From Coprinopsis marcescibilis (Eukaryota > Basidiomycota > Agaricomycetes > Agaricales > Psathyrellaceae), in NCBI GenBank assembly GCA_004369085.1, contig ML210587.1:1-13685 (forward strand): DNA of 13,685 nucleotides. Direction: 5' to 3'. Numbering within the stretch: the first letter of the stretch is position 1; each line of letters begins with the position of its first letter. A program made the translations under genes and the position numbers. The notes beneath the pieces were generated by a model. That model was not told the DNA's origin. It saw only the letters and a list, made by a program, of their open reading frames with translations, and did not search any database. Below are positions 1 to 9,600 of this stretch, piece after piece.

Positions 1-8
1 GGTAGAGA

Positions 9-900
9 TCACAAACCTAGAACAACCTTCGCCTCACTCTGCACCTTGGCCCTGATCCCCACAACCTCGCGGTATACGAGCGACCGGGTCTGCTCAATTT
101 AGAAGGGCTCTGAGGTCGCCTACTTGTAAGACACCGTGACGCGCGATTTCGACAAGGGACACTGCGAGCTGTCGCCGCTCGTAAGAGATGGGATCCAACA
201 GACCCTTGAGGATATCGTACCTAGTGCTACCAACCATGAGCTCAGCTTCACACGTCATCGAGAACAGAACCAAGCCTCGTACCTTGAGCAGAAGGCGCAA
301 CAGTGTTGCTTGTCGCGTTTCTGAGGGCTATTTCCGCCCGTGCAATAAGACCATCCAGCTTCTCGATCTCTTTGAAAATCCTGAAAGAAAACGTGGTCTT
401 CCCAGCCGCGACGTGCCCAACCTGAAGCAGCTCCCCCCGCACAAAGTTGGCAATCCCCTTCAAAGTCGACGACGCCTAGCGACGTTCTGCCCTCAAAGAC
501 GCATAGAGCAACAGCTGGATCGATTCTGCAAGCTGGCGTCGTCGTAGGTGGAACTCGGTGACTGTGGCTTCAGTGTATTCGACCGGTTAAAGGTTGGCAT
601 TGTTTCGCATAGCCATACGCAGCACACTTGCAATGTACTTTTCTGAACGGTCCAGGGAATTTATGTCACAAGCGTTTCCAGGAGCTGGAAGGAAGATGAT
701 TATTGGTGCGCCTTGCTCGTTCAAAATGTCAATTTCGTTTGCCATTCGGCTGGGTTGACAGAGCTGCAGCTTGAAGGCTGAGCGTTCAGGCCTCAGGAGT
801 CAGAGAGCAGAGCGACCACATTCTCGGTATCGATCACATGGGATGACCCACGACCTGTTGCTGTGTCCCGTCCGAGTCCCAGGACCCACAGCTTGTCTAT
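9..900 (-). pseudogene. Degraded, unrecognised protein-coding relic
   Basis: I do not recognise the family. The minus strand gives protein-like text in consecutive pieces that lie in different frames. One piece runs from 900 to 796 (contains LWVLGLGRDTATGRGSSHVI). The longest starts at the ATG at 745 (MANEIDILNEQGAPIIIF) and continues through KGIANFVRGELLQVG and FRIFKEIEKLDGLIARAEIA to about 285. A third lies at 284-94 (ILKGLLDPISYERRQLAVSL), and a last one at about 89-9 (RSLVYREVVGIRAK) ends in TGA at 11-9. The long piece is interrupted in frame by TAA at 589-587 and TAG at 478-476, with good coding text on both sides of each. Frame changes fall near 795, 285 and 97. A 51-nt GT..AG intron could hide the TAA, but I found no reasonable intron for the TAG. 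The plus-strand readings here are less protein-like and look like antisense shadows. Most likely a decayed gene; an intact gene with introns I failed to place is the alternative. Confidence 0.45.
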
Positions 901-924
901 TCATCGATCTCTCTCTCTGACTTT

Positions 925-3823
925 ATGGACATCCCACACAACTTGCCGAGAAGGGACGCAGACGATGGTACCCAAAACCTATTTACTTTTCTTCATCCCA
1001 TCCTGACTAACACGAACAGAACTGTTGCAAAAAATCTTGGAATTCTTGGGTCACATAAACTTTGAAATCATCTTGAGAGAAAAGCTGGAAAAGAGGACAC
1101 CGGGGACAGGAAGTCAGGTTATCGATAGCGTTTGGTTTAGGGATTGGATGTTGAGTCTCTCAGGGGGGATAATCTGGGGAACAGGGATGCGTATGTACTA
1201 AGCTTGCCAACGCTATCAGGTCATTGCTAACCCAAACTTGCAGCCGGAGCCGGGAAGACGGTCACTGCGTAGGTCGAGTTCCATGTCTTGTATACACAGC
1301 CTCTTTCTTAAGTACTGGTGATTGCAGATGCATCGTGGTTGAACACCTCCAAAAGCTTGCTGCGGAATCCGAGTCGAATGACGTTTGCGTCCTCTTCGCT
1401 TTCTGTCGCTACACGGAGAGCCTCATGGTCATCCACATCCTCTTGGCCATCCTCCGGCAACTCCTCGAGAACCATCCTCAAGTCCTGCCATTCTTGAAGC
1501 CAATGTATGAGCGCCATAAACGAGAGGGGACACGCCCGTCAGAGGCCGAGGTTATTGATCTGTTGAGGCAAATCGTGACTTCTGGCCTGTTCAAGCAAAC
1601 CTTCTACATCTTGGATGGTCTCGACGAAGCCGCATCCGGTATCCAGGTCAATCTCCTCGAGATATTATCCTCCCTCCCCGTCAACTTCTTCATTACCTCT
1701 CGCCCGATGGACTCCCTCAAGGACCTTATCCCCAATGCTCGGTTCTTCACTATGATCGCCTCCGATTCCGATATCGCCCTGCTCATCGACGAGAAAATTT
1801 ATCGTATGCCGGTGCTTCGCAGGCTACTCATAGACAATGCGACGTTGAAGTCCGAAGTCGTCTCGATGATTACCTCGAAATCATCCGGGATGTGAGTAGC
1901 GAAACCTGTCCACAATGTCTCGGGTTGGTAACCTTTGCATAGGTTCCTCTTGGCTTCGCTTCATATCGATATGCTCAGGGGGTGCACCAACGTAAGGCAA
2001 GTGCGAAAGGCCCTGGAAGGGGTTCCTTCAGGGATGGACTCGATGTACGACGCGACGATGGAGCGCATAAAGGCGCTTCCGGAACATGAGGCGGACCTCG
2101 TTAAATGGGTACTCATCTGGGTTACTTATGCCCGGAGGCTGCTGACAGCTGAAGAGCTGGGGTTCGCAGTGTCTGTGTCCCCAACGACGTTTCGGTTCGA
2201 CGACATGGAACCAGTTGGTATCGAAGTTATCCTATGGGTGTGTTGTGGTCTACTTCAAGTTGGGCCGACACAACTGGTCCGCTTCGTTCGTAAGTGTCTA
2301 TGTTTGTCAATTTATGAGTCGGCACTGACTGCTTTGAAGACTACACCACAGCCGAATATATGATCAGGAACCTAGAGCGACATTACTCGGACGATCCACA
2401 TGCCCTTATCGCCTCCAGCTGCATAGCACTCCTTCGACACTACGGATTCCATGATATGTCGTCTCAAAACGTTGTCGATGATCAAACATGGAACCGATTC
2501 GCATCGTCCGGTAAACATCGAACCGTGATCGCTAGCTACCCCTACGAATATTGGGGTTTCCACTTGAAAAAGTCCAGGTTGACACCTGCTCTGGCTTTGG
2601 AATTTCTCGATGACTGCAAGCAATATCCAATCTTCTGGGACCTCAGAGACACCAAATTTCACCTTCGGTTACCCCCGAGGTCCTATGACAATCGGTTCAG
2701 TCGATTGGAAATGCTTCATTCCATTCACGTCGCTGCCATCTACGGGATTCGCGAATATTTCAACCATCGGACCAGAACCCCCAGCGTTTTAAATGGCAGG
2801 GGCTCAGCCGGATCCACCCCCTTGATCCTAGCGAGCGCGACGGGAGGCGAGGATGTTGTTGCGTTTCTGATGGGTGTGGAGGGAGTGGACTGCAATTTGA
2901 TGGATGGACGCGGACAGACGGCCATGTTTGTTGCTGTGGCTAATCACCAGGCTGGCGCTGTCAAGGTCATGCTGTCCAGCGGGAAGGTCGATGTCAATCG
3001 AGTAGTCCCTGGGTGGCGTGGGGGTACCCCTCTGACTTGTGCGTCTCGCACTGGGCAACGCAACATTGTCCGACTATTGCTGGAAGTGGAAGGGATTGAC
3101 GTCAATGAGATGGATTCGTATGCAAGGACGGCTCTTGCGCTGGCAGTACAGGGAGGTTACAGCGATATCGTCAGGCTTCTTCTCCAGACCAAGGGTATCG
3201 ACATGCGTGGCGCGCTTGACAAAGCATTGGACAACGGTCGAAACGACATTCTTAACACCTTGCTCGAAGTTCCAGAAGTTACTTTGGACGAGGAGAGTGC
3301 TTTCAACTCGTTGATGCGTGCAGTACGTGGTGGCAAGCCAGAGGCCGTCATGACTGTTCTCAAGCATGGAAAATTCGACGTCAACGCCAAGGATGAGGAA
3401 GGGCGTTCAGCCCTTGCACATTCCCTCCGCAATCCCCAGGCTTCCAATGGAGCGGCGAAGGCCCTATTGCAAATCCCCGGAATCGACGTCAACTCGGTGG
3501 ACAAGTATGGGACAACAATTTTGATGCTCGCCGCGTCGCGTCGCGAAACGGATGCCTCGAAGCTCGTGGAGACTATACTACGTCTTGGCAGTTTAGACAT
3601 TAACGCCAAAGACGAAAGCGGACAGACAGCTCTGGTGCACGCAGCGTCAACAGGGTCATGGGGGGTTGTTAAGCTGCTGCTAGGGATCGAAGGGGTTGAC
3701 TGGAACGGCGTGGATGCCCAGGGTCGAACACCTCTGATGATGGCGACGGAGAGTGGACGCGACGACGTTGTAGGCCTGCTGCTTGAACGGTCGCACAGCA
3801 GTCCTGGTTATGTACTGTCGTAG
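925..3823 (+). CDS. NACHT - winged-helix - ankyrin repeat NLR-like protein
   Basis: Six exons: 925-967, 1020-1190, 1244-1268, 1328-1891, 1943-2289 and 2340-3823. They give 878 codons including the stop, and all splice phases agree. Introns are 50-59 nt. The NACHT STAND NTPase begins with Walker A GMPGAGKT (residues 70-77). Walker B ILDGLDEA is at about 174-181, and FFITSRP at 200-206 fits the sensor 1 region. A winged-helix-like segment follows (WVLIWVTYARRLLTAEEL, from about residue 323), with the typical CCGLLQV and HYTTAEYM strings. From residue 508 to about 870 there are roughly 11 diverged ankyrin repeats (for example RTALALAVQGGYSDIVRLLL and QTALVHAASTGSWGVVKLLL). Family knowledge: such proteins are nucleotide-dependent intracellular receptors whose repeats recognise a ligand; the ligand here is unknown. 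Only about 69 residues precede Walker A, and no effector domain is visible, so the N-terminus may be truncated. ATG 925 is the only in-frame start after the stop at 844-846. The class is secure; the first exon is less so. Confidence 0.88.
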
Positions 3824-3986
3824 AAGGGGGTTGGAACGGTGCCGGTTTGGCCAACCTTCACTTTATCACAAAGTGACAAGACAACACATAGTCTTTTGTT
3901 GGGTATACCGCCAGCTTACCGCCACGGTACTCCAGTGGGAAGAGGAGAACAAAGTAATCGGCAAGGACCTGGTATTCGAACGAGGT

Positions 3987-5151
3987 ATGGATACACCTAC
4001 CCCAGCGCACCAACCAGCCATAGAAGTTGAACTTGCAAAGAATGCTGCCGATCGGGCAGATGATCCCAGTATGTTGGCAGACGCTGAAGTATGTGACTGA
4101 GTGTTCACCTTGATATGCCCAGAGTTTGGGTTCAATGAAAACGGAATCGGCCTTAGGGGCGGCGAAGTACAAAGACTACGTCAGTTATTAGGGGAGCGAA
4201 ACAAGACAATCCAGGATATGAGAGAAGAACAAGATGACCTTAAGAGAAGCGTCGACAGCCTTCGAACTGCCCACCGAGAGCAAGACACCACTTATGGTAT
4301 GATACCCCTTGAGACGATAGCGAAGTTTCTAACTCGATTTAGACAAGTTACACGAAGAAAACTGGAATCTTGAGGTAGCGTTACAGGATCTTCATAGATC
4401 ACACTCCAACCTTCGAACCGAGATTGAGGAGAAACGGCTGCTCGCTAAGCCTGTCGATACCCAGTCAAAACCGGAGATACAAAGAGAAGTTGCTGAAGTT
4501 GGACTTCAGACCGACCCAGGTGATTACCATGATACTCCCAAGTGAGTGGCCAACAGTCAAGCCATGGATCAAGGTCAAGCTAACGATGCGTTCCCAGTGT
4601 ACTCAAAGGATCGATTCTCTCAGATGCAAATCAAGCCAATGTCAACAATTCGACCATGAACGCTATGCATGATGTATTCAATTTTCATGGTCCAGGTGCG
4701 CCGCCAAAGGTTAAATTGATGTCCATTCCTCTTAGATGGCCCGCAATAAGTTTCAGCACCATTCGATCAAGAGAGGGTGAAGACCCTCGAGGAAGAACGG
4801 GACGATTTGCAACGCAAACTCAAAGCTCTACAAGAGCGAGAGGAGGTGAGATTACGCAGCTTGACCCAGATAACCTATCAATTAATCATTACTGACCCCT
4901 TCTGTGTCTCAAGGATCGTGCTCGACGCCAGGTAATTGCAACGAGCCGGTCATTGTTATTTGCCTTTAACAATGACTTACGTGACGGCTTAGAGAATCTT
5001 TTCTACTTCGAGGTCAAAACCTTCCGACGAGACAATGTTCGCCGGGCAATGCGAGCAGTCTTCGTTTGATGGAGCTTCATTTACAGCTTCTGAGAATGCT
5101 GTTCTGCTCGTTTTTATTTTACTGTTATTTTTTGGTGGACCGTTCGCGTGA
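3987..5151 (+). CDS. Coiled-coil protein with C-terminal tail anchor
   Basis: Seven exons: 3987-4068, 4123-4296, 4343-4541, 4598-4695, 4757-4845, 4914-4931 and 4993-5151. They total 819 nt (272 residues) with consistent phases, and introns of 46-68 nt. I do not recognise a family. A heptad-rich, highly charged coiled coil runs from about residue 42 to 120 (contains LRQLLGERNKTIQDMREEQD). A second lies at about 185-220 (ERVKTLEEERDDLQRKLKAL). The last residues, 256-269, form a hydrophobic stretch (AVLLVFILLLFFGG) followed by only PFA and the stop, which is the layout of a tail-anchored membrane protein with its coil in the cytosol. The tail has no basic residues, which fits ER or Golgi better than mitochondria (inference). 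It lies 163 bases after the NLR stop on the same strand. Reading frame also continues upstream of ATG 3987 (WEEENKVIGKDLVF), so the start could be earlier, or this could even be spliced to the NLR. The 54-nt first intron was preferred over a 36-nt alternative. Confidence 0.62.
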
Positions 5152-6658
5152 CGCATTAGCGTCTCCGTGGAGTGAGGCAACACTCTGCCAATTCAAACTC
5201 CGACGCTACCCGCCAAACGGTGTAACAAAAACCTAGCTCCTCAGCAAATGATATTGACACCTAAACAATGAGAAAGAAAAGAATCACCATACATACTGGA
5301 GTAGAACTTGGGACCAGAATTTTTAAATATGGTCAAATTGAGTGAATTTCATGTACCAAGGCAATGGTACAGAGACGAAAAATGTAAGAACAAAAAAATC
5401 AGTCCGTAGACAATGTACCTAGATATAGTAAGAGTCGATTTAGCTAATAATTCGACGTTTCCCGAGTCAGAGCAAGCCAGAAAAAGGGGTCCAAGTATTG
5501 AGGTGCGGGACGTGGCCTAAAAAGGAAATTTGCTGCGTTTGATGCCCCTATTCAACGCATCGGGCAACAGTTGTTGGATAAGTGCCAGTGGGCACCGTTC
5601 ATAGTCACCCAGGCGCTGCTCTCTCCATCTCCCCACGTTACACAACGGATAGGGGTGTTAGAGTGGCATCACCGAAATTTGATGTGTACGGTTCTGTGTA
5701 CACGCGATGGTTGGGGGCGTTCCAGTCTCCCGCCACCACCCGCTGTTGTGCGCCGTATATGTACCCCGTTTGGACCCCATCAGAGGAATGTATTATTTTT
5801 AATATGCACGCTTGCCTTAGCATGCTATGTAAGACTCTCCGGGAGGGGCTGTTCCACGTCCCTTCTGCGATACCAGTCTGCGATTCCGCTGTGCCCTGCA
5901 ACTGTCCTCAGGACTATGTATGTAGTGGAAATTGCGGCGTACGGGGACTGATACATTTTCTTGTTTGGATGGGCCCTTCATCTACTTACTATCCGGCACT
6001 CGATGTGACCTGTGGCGGAGGCAATTGAGTACTGATTGAGTATTGTGAGTCGCTTAAGTATGACCCTCATTTGCATATTCTGCCGGATTGCGGTCCCTAC
6101 GGCGGCTAGTTAATATGCATTGCTTGATGCCCGACGCCTGGATTTTCGTCTCTAGTACCATTGTCCGTGCAGGACCCGCCTGTGTACTGCGGTCTTTCGA
6201 TACTTCAGTGTGACCCAGGGTCATCGAGTGGTTCGGTATTTATGAAGACCAATATGTGGAATAGCCGCTCAGGGATCTTGGAAGGGATCTTGCCAGAACA
6301 TTTACCATCCATACTTGGACGAAGGTGTTGGGTCTGGATGCCTCTTTGACGTTGCGGAAGCACCTTACTGCGCTCGATGCAATGATTTAGTCCGATGGCA
6401 CAAGTACCACTGGCAGTGTTCAAGCGACGAAATCAAAGAGTTTTCAAGGAGTGTATGTTAATCTTTGGACACTTGATCGAACCTTTCGATTCCTTGACAC
6501 CGGGTTAGTGCCTGGGCGGAATCCATGCTCAGCCACGCTTCATCGCAGTCCCTATATCTTATTCAACTTCGATCCTACACAGGTGCATTGAAATAATGGA
6601 TAAGACGCGGAGTTAAATCATGGCAACATTATAGCAGAAACGGCTTGGATTATGGATA
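5152..6658. other. 1.5-kb convergent intergenic region with no convincing gene
   Basis: This stretch lies between the stops of two convergent genes and should contain both 3' untranslated regions. The first 400 bases are A/T-rich. A 148-codon open frame at 5582-6028 (+) is cysteine-rich (CNCPQDYVCSGNCG) but has no signal peptide, recognisable domain or splice context, and an overlapping frame is also open over much of it, so I do not call it a gene. Small structures seen: a perfect palindrome TGACCC-A-GGGTCA at 6211-6223; an imperfect tandem pair of 11-mers at 6024-6045 (ATTGAGTACTG, ATTGAGTATTG); and an 8-bp inverted repeat, TGCATATT at 6072-6079 with AATATGCA at 6112-6119. I looked for terminal repeats of a transposon or solo LTR by eye and found none convincing. 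Confidence 0.5.
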
Positions 6659-9600
6659 CTACTCAAGGAGTCGAGCCAAACTGGACAAGTGGCTCTCAAA
6701 AATAGTTGAGAATTCTCCATGGTGCTCAGAACCATGTCCTTCTATCTGGAAATGGGCAATTTCGTGAGCCAGCTCACAGTACCTGTTGAGAATTTTATGT
6801 TCAGTTCACCAGAATTTGGGACATAAAAGACACTCACCATGAGGCGTATGCAATTCTCCAGTGTTCTTTCCAACAGGAGGACGATAGTGAGGTCGTAAGT
6901 TGCGTCTCAAAGTATTGGAGGTTCACAAAGATGGACTTGTTACAGTTGAAAGACATCAAATCACGATCCATGTAAAAGATGTGCAGCGCTTGTGCAGAGA
7001 GTTTGAAGAGGTCGCAAAGCGGCAGAAGAATGTCCAAGAACCTCTCCAGCGGCTCCTGTTTGAGTCGACGGAACTCGTTAATGTTCGCGGCGGGTATCTC
7101 TGATATCTCTGAAACACAAACATCTGTTAGATAGCGTAGATCCTACCCATTGGTGATTGACTAACCTCGAGAAACGTGAATACTGATGTTGTCCTTAAAT
7201 TCTGAGACACAGACGTGTGAGACGGGGATGGGGTGACTGATCCAAATGTACTAACCAACGAGAGTAAAGCATTCCTCGTAATTCATCAGGCAGCAAGAGC
7301 TCCGATCGAAAGAGTAATTGATATCGGGTGTTTTGATTGCTTCGCTGTCGATCCGAGATGTTTGGGGCCTCGACATGGCGCCTACAGCGGCCCTCTGAAT
7401 CGCGTTGAAAAGACTTTCGAGTTTAAATTTAAGCAGTGAATTGCTCTGTGGCATTCTTGCACCTGTAGCGGCTTCTGGAAGTGGTTGTTGTGCGTTGTTA
7501 GAAGTAGGGTCATCTGCAGTACTGGGATTTTTGGGAGCTTGATTCACATGAACAGTTGGTACAACCGGAAGCCTTGGGGCTGGAGCGGCCGGAGCAGCTG
7601 GGGAATCCGAAACCAGTGTATGGGACGTGTACGAGCGGGGAGCTATCTCGCCAAGTTCCTCTACGACGTGTCGTTCGAGAATTCTGTCGACTAAAAATCT
7701 ATTAGTGCGTGCGGTTAACCTAATAAACTTTCCCCACCGTTAAAACCACGTCTCTTAAGCAGCCCAAGATCCGTCGAGAGTATTGTCGTCAGCAACAAGA
7801 CATCATTGACCCTTGCAGTATTGAGGATGAGCTTATTCAACGCTAGCGCAACCCTGAACCAGAAGCAACTCCATTAGTACCGCGCCCATGACCGTTCGAC
7901 GAATTCTGGGCTGTTGACATACTCATAATAGTCCAGCTCAAGGCTTACTGAGACCCACATTTCGATTGGTCCCCCACCCGACGCCTTTCTCGCAAGTGCA
8001 GACACTTGGCTCGGCTTCCGATGGTCGGAAGGAAGGCAGTTCAAGGATTTCCTGATTTCCAGGGTCTTGAAGCTGCGTACTTTCAAGTTGTCAAACGAGG
8101 ACATTACCGCGAGTCGAGTAGCGTGATCAGTGAGCTCGCTAAGGAAGAGTGGCAACCTCTCCAGAACTAGTTCCTTCAACTTGTTGGCTGCCGTAATGTC
8201 GTGGTCCTCATCAGATTCGATGTACTCCTCCTTGACCAAACTGGACAATGGCCTGGAGCCGAGCCGAAAATAGAACGCTGACAATAGATCGATAGTTCAC
8301 AACATGATAAACAGGAGAAATAACAACACACCTTCAAGAACATCGTCCTCTGGTGCAGCAAAGACCAAGTCTCCGAACTCTTCGTACAGGACGGCATCAT
8401 CAACAATGGCGATTTCGCACGCACGCTTGAGGTCAAGCGTCATATCCCATCTGCCTTTAGGAAGGTTCATACCACCGCCAGTCCCGCTTGGTTTTCGTTG
8501 CTTTGCTAAAAGCATTGGCGTGCGCTTCATCCTAGACACAGTTTCTTCCGAAAACGAACCGATATGCCTTGCTATTGCACGAAGTTCAGCAATGTAGCTG
8601 GAAGGATGTCAGCGCGATGCTAATTAAAACGGGGAGATGCCTGACTGTTGCGGCCCTTCGCAATTGTTGAAGAACACTCTGGGATCCCTGAGTAGGACTG
8701 TCCCTATTTCGACAATGTTGGGATGTATTTTGGCGCCGAAAACCTCCAGCAATCCGTTCGCCGCTCGTCCAAAATCCACAAAATGGAATAACTTGAGATA
8801 TATCGCATGAGTGTCAGACTGTAGGTAGCATTGCGACGGCGAACACCAGGTGGACGTCGGATCTGCAAAATCTTCGCCGTTGTCTACTGGGACCATCCGG
8901 GTTCTCGACAGCTTCTGGCGTTGAGCTGTGCTAAAGTCTATGAATGCAGGTCAATCAAGCAACAGGATCTACAGAAAGCGGCATACCACTTATTCGAGCG
9001 GACATGGCCGAAAACACTTTTATCGCCTCTTGACGGGTTTTCGGGGGCGTCTCCGAAAGATGAGCGACGAGCTGGTCGGTAGATGGATGCTCTTCGACCT
9101 GCAGTATTGCTGAGAATTGTTGATATTCAGGGTGCAGCACTGCAAAGCCGAGCTCTATCCACTGTGGCCCATTAACCACCTAAGTTCAACGGCAGGTAAA
9201 TAAAACAACCGGTGGTTTAAGAGCCGACATACCTCTTGCGGTGTTCCAAGGATTCTTTTTGAACCACGCATCGCAGGGAGGTAGGCGTAGGAGGAAAAGT
9301 TACGAGCAGAGTAATGGTTGTACGTTGCACTTATATTGTTTAACAGGTACCGCAGTGCAGTGGTATGGACCTTGGAGTGCGTTAGAAAAACAGCGAATAG
9401 CCGACGGAAGAACTGACTTTGGGCTCTTCTGATGCGCACAGTGGCATCAAGATAGACAGCTCGAGCGTAGACTTAAGCCCTATCGAGTTAAGGAGTCTAG
9501 CTGTAACAGACGGTGAGCAGGTACTTGATTGAGCCAGAGCGCAAGCTGCTAAGGTTACCTTCTTCAGATTCCCGTTGCCAGTTGGCATCCCAGTGTATGG

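Noticed and set aside
188..547. 119-codon open frame on the plus strand over the relic
   Set aside because: Its translation is Arg/Ser/Pro-rich and mirrors the minus-strand coding-like text, so it is an antisense shadow.
2711..3800. High-identity ankyrin repeats indicating recent expansion
   Set aside because: The repeats are clearly diverged from each other at protein and DNA level, so there is no sign of recent duplication or concerted change.
4089..4124. 36-nt intron as the first intron of the coiled-coil gene
   Set aside because: A 54-nt intron (4069-4122) with a consensus GTATGT donor also keeps frame and matches the size of other introns here.
5582..6028. 148-codon cysteine-rich open frame on the plus strand
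   Set aside because: No signal peptide, no recognisable domain, and another frame is open over much of the same bases (5571-5951); most likely chance in a G/C-balanced gap.
6205..6423. 72-codon open frame on the minus strand downstream of the DUF3684-like stop
   Set aside because: No coding-like features, no splice link to the gene, and the gene already ends cleanly at 6659 after its conserved C-terminal motif.
5200..6650. Possible solo LTR or MITE in the convergent gap
   Set aside because: No matching terminal repeats or target-site duplications were found by eye; the inverted repeat at 6072-6119 is only 8 bp.
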